This document shows positions 1-5,765 of a DNA stretch of 6,154 bases, piece by piece. The notes beneath the pieces are model-generated. The model did no database searches and was not told the origin of the DNA. It saw nothing but the letters and a program-made list of their open reading frames with translations. The stretch comes from Nitrospina sp. (GTDB taxonomy: Bacteria; Nitrospinota; Nitrospinia; Nitrospinales; VA-1), in the NCBI GenBank assembly GCA_018647025.1, contig JABGTQ010000122.1, positions 1 through 6,154 of the forward strand, written 5' to 3'. Position numbers and translations under genes: made by a program. Numbering within the stretch: the stretch's first letter is position 1; the number at the start of each line of letters is the position of its first letter.

Positions 1-2
1 AT

Positions 3-40
3 TGTTCTAGTCGAATTATTCATGTTCCTTACTGTTCTAG
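3..40. repeat. Short direct repeat TGTTCTAG, two copies
   Basis: The octamer TGTTCTAG occurs at 3-10 and 33-40, 30 bp apart from start to start, about three helical turns. It lies well upstream of the candidate promoter, so it could be a paired protein-binding site or coincidence. No known operator is recognised. Confidence 0.2.
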
Positions 41-138
41 AGTTTTTTTAGAAACTATACACGATTGCTATAAATTTATTACTTCTATTGGAACAAGCCA
101 TCAACTACTCTAACAAAACCTTCTTCTATGTACTCGTC

Positions 139-167
139 TTGCAATCCTCTAAGCAAACACCTATACT
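139..167 (+). promoter_or_regulatory. Candidate sigma70-type promoter for rfbB
   Basis: TTGCAA at 139-144 (4 of 6 matches to the -35 consensus) is followed after exactly 17 bp by TATACT at 162-167 (5 of 6 matches to the -10 consensus). Transcription would start near 174-176, leaving an untranslated leader of about 40 nt before the ATG at 214. Position, spacing and the close rfbB-rfbA linkage fit a promoter driving the plus-strand genes. AT-rich DNA yields such matches by chance, and some lineages with weak Shine-Dalgarno use have different promoter consensus sequences, so this is only a candidate. Confidence 0.42.
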
Positions 168-213
168 CGAAAATATTTTTTTATTGTAATAAAAATTGAA
201 TCTTATAAAAACC

Positions 214-1284
214 ATGGAAACATTATTTGTTACAGGGGGCGCCGGTTTTATTGGCAGTAATTTTCTGACAAGAAAAATTAAAGCCGGAAATACTCGGATT
301 ATTAACTACGATAAATTAACATATGCTGGAAACTTAGACACTTTAAGTTCTGTTGAAAACAATCCTAACTACTTATTTGTCGAAGGTGACATCTGCAATC
401 AGGAGTTAGTCAGAAAAACCTTGATAGAAAATAAAGTTGATTCTATTGTTAATTTCGCCGCCGAGTCTCATGTTGACCGTTCAATTGAGTCACCTGAGGA
501 TTTCATTCAAACTAACATTGTTGGTACATTCAGGCTTTTACAAGCTTCTCGAAATTACTGGAATGGTCTTAAAGCAGATGAAAGCCAGCGCTGTAAAAAT
601 TTTAGATTTCTTCATGTATCTACTGATGAAGTATATGGATCGCTCGGTGACAGTGGTTCTTTTACTGAAAAAACACCTTATGCTCCAAACTCTCCTTATG
701 CAGCATCAAAAGCTGCTTCAGACCATTTAATACGCTCTTATTTTAAAACATTTGAGCTTCCAACAATTACAACAAACTGCTCAAATAATTATGGACCTCA
801 TCAGTTTCCAGAAAAATTAATTCCGCTGATGATTCAAAAAGCAATGGCGGGTAAACCACTTCCGATTTATGGTGATGGGCTCCATGTTAGAGATTGGCTC
901 TATGTTGAAGATCACTGTATCGCTCTGGAACAAACTTTAAAAAATGGGCGGTTAGGTGAAGTTTATAACATCGGTGGAAACAACGAAAAAACAAACCTAG
1001 ATTTAGTGAATACCTTGTGTACAATTTTAGATGAGCTTATTTTTGATTCGCCTCACAAGCCTCACAAGGCATTAATAAATTTTGTAAAGGACCGACCAGG
1101 TCACGATAGGCGCTACGCTATCGACGCTGGTAAAATTAAAAGCGATATAGGCTGGGAACCTAAGGAAACACTTGATACAGGTCTAAGAAAAACTGTCCAA
1201 TGGTATATTAATAATCCCCAATGGGTTGAACGAGTAATGTCAGGCGCTTATAAAGGACAAAGACTAGGGCTTAATAAAGCATAG
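214..1284 (+). CDS. rfbB: dTDP-glucose 4,6-dehydratase
   Basis: RfbB (RmlB) is a cytosolic NAD-dependent short-chain dehydrogenase/reductase. It converts dTDP-glucose to dTDP-4-keto-6-deoxyglucose, the branch point for dTDP-rhamnose and many deoxy and amino sugars. The 356 residues match the family's usual length of about 350-360. Visible features are the nucleotide-binding GGAGFIG at 8-14, FAAESHVDRSI at 81-91, STDEVYG at 136-142 with the catalytic Thr-Asp-Glu, the YAASK catalytic Tyr162/Lys166 pair, NNYGPHQFPEKLIP at 191-204 and the C-terminal RPGHDRRYAID at 294-304. I chose the ATG at 214. A TTG at 196 is in frame but would add six residues before the conserved start of the Rossmann fold. 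There is no clear Shine-Dalgarno. rfbA follows after 14 bp, so the two are surely cotranscribed. The reading frame is complete with no missing key residue. Confidence 0.96.
   Translation: METLFVTGGAGFIGSNFLTRKIKAGNTRIINYDKLTYAGNLDTLSSVENNPNYLFVEGDICNQELVRKTLIENKVDSIVNFAAESHVDRSIESPEDFIQTNIVGTFRLLQASRNYWNGLKADESQRCKNFRFLHVSTDEVYGSLGDSGSFTEKTPYAPNSPYAASKAASDHLIRSYFKTFELPTITTNCSNNYGPHQFPEKLIPLMIQKAMAGKPLPIYGDGLHVRDWLYVEDHCIALEQTLKNGRLGEVYNIGGNNEKTNLDLVNTLCTILDELIFDSPHKPHKALINFVKDRPGHDRRYAIDAGKIKSDIGWEPKETLDTGLRKTVQWYINNPQWVERVMSGAYKGQRLGLNKA
1051..1068 (+). repeat. In-frame 9-bp tandem duplication in rfbB
   Basis: CCTCACAAG is present twice, perfectly and in tandem (1051-1059 and 1060-1068), encoding Pro-His-Lys twice. 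It sits in the variable loop just before the conserved FVKDRPGHDRRYAID segment. Many RfbB proteins carry histidine/proline-rich residues here, so it may be ordinary variation of a tolerant loop. Slippage at this site would change length by three residues without breaking the frame. Confidence 0.7.
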
Positions 1285-1298
1285 TTTGAGAAATAGAA

Positions 1299-2168
1299 AT
1301 GATTAAAAAAGGAATTATTCTTGCGGGAGGATCAGGAACGCGACTATATCCGTTAACTCATGTAATCAGCAAACAACTGATGCCGCTTTACGACAAACCG
1401 ATGATCTATTACCCAATCAGCACTCTCATGCTGGCAGGTATTAAAGACATACTCATCATAACGACTCCGAAGGATCAACCGCTATTCGAAACTTTGTTTA
1501 AAGATGGAAGCCAATGGGGTATTAAGATCAGTTATGCGAAACAGCCACACCCTGGTGGTTTAGCGCAGGCTTTCATAGTCGGAAGAAACTTTGTTGGGAA
1601 AAACGGAGTATGCCTTATACTTGGGGACAACGTGTTTTATGGGGATAGCCTTATCCGGTTAATGCAAAAAGCATGTAAAAGAAAAAACGGCGCCACCGTC
1701 TTTGGCTACTGGGTTAAAGATCCAGAAAATTATGGCGTAGCAGAGTTTAATTCTAAGGGCAAAGTGGTTAAGCTCTCAGAAAAACCTAAGAAACCAAAGT
1801 CCAACTACGCCATCACAGGTCTTTATTTTTATGACAATCAGGTTCTTGATATAGCAGCAAAGCTTAAACCCTCTAGCCGAGGTGAATTGGAAATCACAGA
1901 TATCAATAAAGCCTATCTAAAAAACGAGTCACTGGTACTTGAAAAAATGGGTCCTGGCTTTGCTTGGCTTGACACAGGCTCCCATGATTCACTTTTAGCA
2001 GCCTCTAATTTCATAGAAACTATTGAATCGCGTCAAGGTCTTAAAGTCTGCTGTCCCGAAGAAATTGCATTTAAAGCAGGGTGGATAACACCAGCAAATC
2101 TCAAAAAACTGGCTCACCCACTTAAGAATAACGGATACGGTAGATACCTTCTTGGCTTGCTCCGTTAA
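1299..2168 (+). CDS. rfbA: Glucose-1-phosphate thymidylyltransferase
   Basis: RfbA (RmlA) joins dTTP and glucose-1-phosphate to give dTDP-glucose and pyrophosphate, the entry step of dTDP-sugar synthesis in the cytosol. Its 289 residues are the usual size. The nucleotidyltransferase signature [11 protein letters not shown] is at 10-20, followed by [16 protein letters not shown] at 24-39 with Lys25 and LGDN at 108-111 with the metal-binding Asp110. Further on are YGVAEF at 145-150, EKP at 161-163, RGELEITD at 194-201 and WLDTG at 223-227. The C-terminus YGRYLLGLL is typical of the short RmlA type. The ATG at 1299 starts directly before the first beta strand. It lies 14 bp after rfbB, so the pair forms a tight unit. 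Upstream sequence is purine-rich (GAGAAATAGAA) but not a strong ribosome-binding site. The gene is complete, with nothing unusual. Confidence 0.96.
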   Translation: MIKKGIILAGGSGTRLYPLTHVISKQLMPLYDKPMIYYPISTLMLAGIKDILIITTPKDQPLFETLFKDGSQWGIKISYAKQPHPGGLAQAFIVGRNFVGKNGVCLILGDNVFYGDSLIRLMQKACKRKNGATVFGYWVKDPENYGVAEFNSKGKVVKLSEKPKKPKSNYAITGLYFYDNQVLDIAAKLKPSSRGELEITDINKAYLKNESLVLEKMGPGFAWLDTGSHDSLLAASNFIETIESRQGLKVCCPEEIAFKAGWITPANLKKLAHPLKNNGYGRYLLGLLR

Positions 2169-2232
2169 ATTTGGTTGTTCTATCTTATTTCTGGATGACC
2201 TATACATTACTCTCATGTTTTTTGTAATATTT

Positions 2233-3123
2233 ATGCGTATTTTATTAACGGGAAAGAGTGGGCAAGTAGGCAGTGAGCTCAATAAAATTCTCACCCAATT
2301 TGGAGAAGTTATCGCAACAGGGAGAAAGGAAATGAATCTTGCCGACCCAAGTCAAATTCAACGGGTTGTACAACAAATCAAACCCGAACTCATTATAAAT
2401 GCTGGTGCGTATACAGCAGTTGATAAAGCAGAGTCTGATCAGGAGTTAGCAAAAGCTGTGAATGCAGTCGCCCCTAAAATTTTAGCAGAGGAAGCTAAAA
2501 ATAATGACGCTCTTCTCATTCATTACTCTACTGATTATTCTTATAATGGGAAAATGAATCACAGGCCTTATTTAGAATCTGACTCGCCTGCGCCAAACAG
2601 TGTTTATGGGGAAACCAAACTCCAAGGAGATCAAGCCATTGAGGAAAGTGGTGTTTCACATTTAATCTTCAGAACTGGATGGGTATACAGTAAAAGAGGG
2701 AAAAGTTTTTTAAATACTATCTTAAAACTGGCAAAAGAAAAAAATGAGCTGCGGGTAGTAAACGACCAGACGGGAACCCCAACTTGGTGTCGAAGTATTG
2801 CTGAGGCTACATGCAAAGCCATTCAAAACCTAATCGAAAAAAGAGAAGGTTCTCTTTCAAAAACCGCAGCTAACATTTCTGGTGTGTATCACATGACTTG
2901 CCAAGGAGAAACAAACTGGCATAGATTCGCCCAAACGATTTTAGAGCTCAGTTGTCCAGAAAACAGATCGAAACTTTTTGCTATTCCAACAAGCGAATAC
3001 TCTACGCCTGTTATCCGGCCTAATTATTCAGTTTTATCAAACACCAAACTTAAAAAATACTTTGGGATCCAGTTGCCACATTGGGAGCACGCTCTAAAAC
3101 AATGCTTAAGTGACATCACATGA
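2233..3123 (+). CDS. rfbD: dTDP-4-dehydrorhamnose reductase
   Basis: RfbD (RmlD) reduces dTDP-4-keto-L-rhamnose with NAD(P)H to dTDP-L-rhamnose, the last step of the pathway. The 296 residues from the chosen ATG match the family length. Features are the cofactor loop GKSGQVG at 7-13, NAGAYTAVDKAE at 57-68, STDYSYNG at 99-106 (usually STDYVFDG), the catalytic YGETK with Tyr125 and Lys129, VVNDQTGTPT at 175-184, YHMTCQGETNWHRFA at 219-233 and the C-terminal RPNYSVL motif at 263-269. The open frame extends 27 codons upstream into the end of rfbA, but that extension is unlike the family. The ATG at 2215 adds only hydrophobic residues, so 2233 is preferred. It lies 64 bp after rfbA without a clear Shine-Dalgarno. 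Its substrate needs the epimerase RfbC, which is not in this window. Confidence 0.93.
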   Translation: MRILLTGKSGQVGSELNKILTQFGEVIATGRKEMNLADPSQIQRVVQQIKPELIINAGAYTAVDKAESDQELAKAVNAVAPKILAEEAKNNDALLIHYSTDYSYNGKMNHRPYLESDSPAPNSVYGETKLQGDQAIEESGVSHLIFRTGWVYSKRGKSFLNTILKLAKEKNELRVVNDQTGTPTWCRSIAEATCKAIQNLIEKREGSLSKTAANISGVYHMTCQGETNWHRFAQTILELSCPENRSKLFAIPTSEYSTPVIRPNYSVLSNTKLKKYFGIQLPHWEHALKQCLSDIT

Positions 3124-3151
3124 TGCATGTTATCGCTTGATTCATTTTATA

Positions 3152-3168
3152 TATACTTCAAAAATATT
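3152..3168 (+). promoter_or_regulatory. TATACT/AAAATATT block, possible internal promoter element
   Basis: In the 74-bp gap before the aminotransferase gene, TATACT at 3152-3157 is followed by TCAAAAATATT. This closely repeats the block at 162-177 before rfbB (TATACT, then CGAAAATATT), differing by one base and one inserted base. In both places it lies about 40-46 bp before the start codon. No good -35 hexamer is found at 16-18 bp spacing here; TTGATT at 3137-3142 is too close. It may be a weak internal promoter, a leader element, or AT-rich coincidence. Confidence 0.27.
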
Positions 3169-3197
3169 ATCAACAATAGAAAAAACATAGACAAATC

Positions 3198-4322
3198 ATG
3201 AGAGTCCCCTTACTAGATATCCCAGCGTCTTACGAAAAAATTTTACAAGACGTTAAAAAAAATATTGATCAAGTGATCCAATCAGGCCAGTTTGTTCTCG
3301 GTCCAATTGTTGAAGAACTAGAACAAAAAATAGCAAACTATTGTGATACAAAATATGCTGTTGGGGTATCTTCAGGAACAGATGCCCTTCTTATTTCATT
3401 AATGGCAGCTGGAATTAGAGAAGGTGATGAAGTTATTACTACCCCTTTCACTTTTTTTGCAACCGCCGGGTCCATATCACGATTAGGGGCACACCCTGTG
3501 TTTGTAGATATTAAACAAGACACCTTTAATATCGATCCGAGTCAAATAGAAAAAAGTATAACTGGCAAAACACGAGCTATTATTCCTGTTCATCTTTATG
3601 GCCAGAGTGCGGATATGAACCCAATTCTTGATATAGCTCAAAGAAATAATTTGGTCGTCATAGAAGATGCAGCTCAAGCAATAGGTTCTGAGTATGAGGG
3701 TCGTAGGTCAGGTTCAATGGGAGATTATGGATGTTTTTCTTTTTTCCCGACTAAAAACTTGGGAGGTTTTGGCGATGGAGGTATGGTAACCATGTCTTCA
3801 GAGGATGTTTATAATCAAGTTAAAAGTCTTCGTGTCCATGGGTCAAATCTTAAGTATTATCATCAAGTTATTGGAGGAAACTTTAGACTTGATGCGTTAC
3901 AAGCTGGTGTTGTCCTAGCGAAACTTGCATATCTGGATCAGTGGACAGAAAAAAGAAGGGAAAACGCGCAAACCTACAACCAACTGTTTAAAGAGAAGGG
4001 AATAGCCGACCAATTGATACTTCCGTTAGAAGTTACTCCAAGGCATGTCTACAATCAATATGTAATCCGGGTAAAAAAGAACAGGGATAAACTACGTGGT
4101 TTCCTTAGTGAAAATAATATATTTACCGAGATTTACTACCCTCTTCCTCTTCATCTACAAGATTGTTTTACTTTTTTGGGTTATAAAAAAGGTGCTTTCC
4201 CTGAATCCGAAAAAGCAGCAAACGACACTATCGCTCTGCCAATTTTCCCAGAATTATCTCAGGAACAATTGAGTTTTGTTACAGAAAAAATAGATGAATT
4301 TATAAAGAAATATGGTATTTAA
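3198..4322 (+). CDS. DegT/DnrJ/EryC1/StrS family sugar aminotransferase
   Basis: This is a PLP-dependent fold-type I transaminase that moves an amino group, usually from glutamate, onto a keto-sugar nucleotide in the cytosol. The 374 residues are the family's usual length. SSGTDAL at 58-64 binds the cofactor phosphate. IEDAAQ at 155-160 carries Asp157 that pairs with the pyridine nitrogen. SFFPTKNLGGFGDGGMV at 181-197 contains the Schiff-base Lys186. GGNFRLDALQA at 226-236 and HVYNQYVIRV at 283-292 follow, then YPLPLHLQ at 314-321 near the end. The ATG at 3198 begins at the conserved VPLLDI. The exact substrate cannot be read off. Position after rfbBAD suggests dTDP-4-keto- or 3-keto-6-deoxyglucose (FdtB/QdtB or VioA-like roles). 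A UDP-keto-sugar (WbpE-like) is equally possible given the UDP-sugar enzymes downstream. No 3,4-ketoisomerase or N-acetyltransferase is present to decide. Confidence 0.93.
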   Translation: MRVPLLDIPASYEKILQDVKKNIDQVIQSGQFVLGPIVEELEQKIANYCDTKYAVGVSSGTDALLISLMAAGIREGDEVITTPFTFFATAGSISRLGAHPVFVDIKQDTFNIDPSQIEKSITGKTRAIIPVHLYGQSADMNPILDIAQRNNLVVIEDAAQAIGSEYEGRRSGSMGDYGCFSFFPTKNLGGFGDGGMVTMSSEDVYNQVKSLRVHGSNLKYYHQVIGGNFRLDALQAGVVLAKLAYLDQWTEKRRENAQTYNQLFKEKGIADQLILPLEVTPRHVYNQYVIRVKKNRDKLRGFLSENNIFTEIYYPLPLHLQDCFTFLGYKKGAFPESEKAANDTIALPIFPELSQEQLSFVTEKIDEFIKKYGI

Positions 4323-4394
4323 AAATATTCTCATTACAAGTTTTATTTACTTAACGCATGAACGAACATACCTGAATATATTTCCACTTTAAAA

Positions 4395-5414
4395 ATGAAA
4401 ATTCTAGTCACAGGATCTGCTGGTTTTATAGGCTTTCACACTTCCAAACGGTTGCTTGATTCAGGCCATGATGTTATTGGCCTAGATAATTTAAATACCT
4501 ACTACGACATTAATCTAAAAAAAGATCGGCTAAAAATTCTTCAAGGGTATGACGGGTTCACTTTTCATAAAATTGACCTCAAAGATCAAGATGTAGTGGA
4601 AAGTTTATTTAAAAAGGAATCCCCTCAACGAGTTATCCATTTGGCTGCGCAAGCTGGTGTTCGTTATTCGATCGATCATCCTCAACTTTATTTACAAAGT
4701 AATATTGTTGGAACATTCAATGTATTAGAGGGATGCCGGCACAATAAGGTAGAACACCTTGTCTACGCTTCATCAAGTTCCGTCTATGGACTCAATACCA
4801 AGTATCCTTTTTCTGTTCACGATCAATCAAGTCACCCCACCTCATTGTATGGAGCTACCAAAATTTCTAATGAGCTCATGGCTCACTCTTATTCACACCT
4901 CTACAAACTACCAACGACAGGATTACGTTTTTTTACAGTATATGGACCATGGGGTCGACCTGATATGTCTTATTTTCTCTTCACAAAATCTATTCTGGCC
5001 TCAGCCCCTATTGATTTATATAACCAAGGTAATATGACAAGAGATTTTACATATATCGAGGATATCGTCGAAGGAGTGTCCCGCATTATTAAAAAAATAC
5101 CAGAACCTAATCCCAATTGGTCAGGGCCTGATCCAGACCCAGCATCATCTACAGCCCCATATCGATTATATAATATTGGATCTAATCGACCCATTCAACT
5201 AATGAATTTCGTTCAAGAAATTGAAAGAAATTTAGGAATAAAAGCAAAGTTAAATTTGATGCCGATGCAGGACGGTGATATTAAAAAATCACATGCCGAT
5301 GTTGATGATTTGGTTCAAGATTTTGAATATTCGCCAAAATGGAATATCCAAAACGGGATAAAAAATTTCATCCAATGGTATATCGACTATTACAATGTAA
5401 AGTTAACTAAATGA
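4395..5414 (+). CDS. UDP-glucuronate 4-epimerase (CapI-like NAD-dependent epimerase)
   Basis: An extended short-chain dehydrogenase of the CapI type, which interconverts UDP-glucuronate and UDP-galacturonate using bound NAD. The 339 residues fit the family. GSAGFIG at 7-13 is the NAD loop, and DNLNTYYDINLKKDRL at 31-46 is the CapI-characteristic segment after the second strand. AAQAGVRYSIDHP at 84-96, YASSSSVYG at 124-132 and the catalytic Tyr152/Lys156 (YGATK) follow. RFFTVYGPWGRPDM at 178-191 and TRDFTYIEDIVEG at 215-227 are also typical. The proline-rich stretch at 236-256 (PEPNPNW to PDPASSTAPYR) is the diagnostic CapI loop, and MPMQDGD lies at 289-295. The ATG at 4395 is 72 bp after the aminotransferase, without a Shine-Dalgarno. 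No UDP-glucose dehydrogenase is present here to supply UDP-glucuronate. Galactose or other 4-epimerase activity is less likely. Confidence 0.9.
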   Translation: MKILVTGSAGFIGFHTSKRLLDSGHDVIGLDNLNTYYDINLKKDRLKILQGYDGFTFHKIDLKDQDVVESLFKKESPQRVIHLAAQAGVRYSIDHPQLYLQSNIVGTFNVLEGCRHNKVEHLVYASSSSVYGLNTKYPFSVHDQSSHPTSLYGATKISNELMAHSYSHLYKLPTTGLRFFTVYGPWGRPDMSYFLFTKSILASAPIDLYNQGNMTRDFTYIEDIVEGVSRIIKKIPEPNPNWSGPDPDPASSTAPYRLYNIGSNRPIQLMNFVQEIERNLGIKAKLNLMPMQDGDIKKSHADVDDLVQDFEYSPKWNIQNGIKNFIQWYIDYYNVKLTK

Positions 5415-5424
5415 CTCGTAACTA

Positions 5425-5607
5425 ATATTCATATTCAATCTTCGAATTTCGAGTCTCCACATACTTCATAACAAAATCTATAAACAAAAAAAGTATGGCG
5501 CCACGAACATAACGATATTTTGAAAAACAACATGGTAAATCTCTTAGCCCTCCAAAAGACATTCGTTTTTTAATTTTCGACCATAAAATATGGCCACTTT
5601 TCTCGAA
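5425..5607 (-). pseudogene. Possible remnant of a minus-strand gene, unidentified
   Basis: Between minus-strand stops at 5608-5610 and 5422-5424 lies an open frame of 61 codons. It has a basic segment (KIKKR), then SKYRYVRG, then a hydrophobic run AILFLFIDFVM and a charged tail ending EYEY. A basic Tyr-rich stretch followed by a short hydrophobic helix is seen near the C-terminus of some family 2 glycosyltransferases, and it reads in the same direction as the sugar gene to the right. There is no good start, and the frames upstream are broken by stops. I do not identify the protein. It overlaps the plus-strand open frame at 5513-5607, so at most one reading is real there. Confidence 0.18.
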
Positions 5608-5755
5608 TCATATAATGGATTTTGTCTTAGAGGGGGACGACCGACCAATTCATATTTTAAATGCTGTCTCTCCCGATCTCACATGTGCACTATCATTTGC
5701 TGACTATGTGTGCGACCAAATTGACGTTAAAATTAACGGGCACCAGAGACTTTAA
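5513..5755 (+). pseudogene. Possible decayed coding remnant, perhaps IS3-type transposase
   Basis: This frame is open for 80 codons between stops at 5510-5512 and 5753-5755, longer than expected by chance in AT-rich DNA. Its only ATG, at 5615, would give 46 residues, with no ribosome-binding site upstream. The part beginning MDFVLEGDDRPIHILNAV, followed nine residues later by CALSFADYV, recalls the start of the IS3-family OrfB integrase core. That core commonly reads MDFV, then DGR with LNVIDDF and ALAIEVD. The LN and AL pairs align without gaps, but the conserved Asp-Asp of that stretch is missing. If real, it is a short inactive fragment. The match is from memory of the family pattern and could be chance. 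Confidence 0.25.
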
Positions 5756-5765
5756 AAGTTTTACT

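Larger units (their letters stand above)
1..213. other. Non-coding leader upstream of rfbB
   Basis: This AT-rich stretch holds no gene I can support. Two plus-strand frames are open from the left edge and stop at 49-51 and 111-113. They could be the tail of an upstream gene, but neither gives a recognisable protein. The stretch contains a direct repeat TGTTCTAG at 3-10 and 33-40, a plausible promoter at 139-167, and a short A/T palindrome running into a T tract at 170-180. That palindrome has no GC stem and does not look like an intrinsic terminator. Confidence 0.6.
5415..5765. other. 351-bp gap between convergent genes, no intact gene
   Basis: This interval separates the plus-strand sugar genes from a minus-strand gene. 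It has no RNA gene I recognise and no clear intrinsic terminator, although both flanking genes end here. It contains a 6-bp inverted repeat CGTTAA/TTAACG with a 2-bp spacer at 5725-5738, too tight for a normal hairpin. AGTCTC at 5452-5457 reappears inverted as GAGACT at 5746-5751, bracketing about 300 bp. Long open stretches on both strands, described separately, suggest decayed coding DNA, so this may be a rearrangement scar or a join between cassettes. Confidence 0.6.

Noticed and set aside
3..113. Open frames from the left edge ending at 51 and 113, possible C-terminus of an upstream gene
   Set aside because: They are 16 and 36 codons long with no recognisable protein pattern. The edge prevents a decision, so they are not annotated as genes.
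196..213. TTG start giving rfbB six extra residues
   Set aside because: The ATG at 214 begins right before the conserved Rossmann strand, as is usual in the family, and no ribosome site favours the TTG.
2171..2206. Promoter-like TTGGTT or TTGTTC with TATACA between rfbA and rfbD
   Set aside because: The spacings are too long (20 bp or more) for a normal sigma70 promoter, and such hexamers are common in AT-rich gaps.
2152..2232. Upstream extension of rfbD overlapping the end of rfbA (starts at 2152 or 2215)
   Set aside because: The added residues are unlike the family, and the Rossmann strand MRILLTGKSGQVG begins exactly at the ATG at 2233.
1995..2294. 99-codon minus-strand open frame across the rfbA-rfbD junction
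   Set aside because: It lies antisense to two clear genes, its sequence resembles no family I know, and it has no ribosome site. It is a shadow frame.
5725..5738. CGTTAA/TTAACG inverted repeat as a terminator for the convergent genes
   Set aside because: The loop would be only two bases, the stem is AT-rich and no T tract follows on either strand.
5615..5755. 46-residue small protein starting at ATG 5615
   Set aside because: There is no ribosome site or independent support, and the open frame extends well upstream of the ATG, which fits a remnant better than a short gene.
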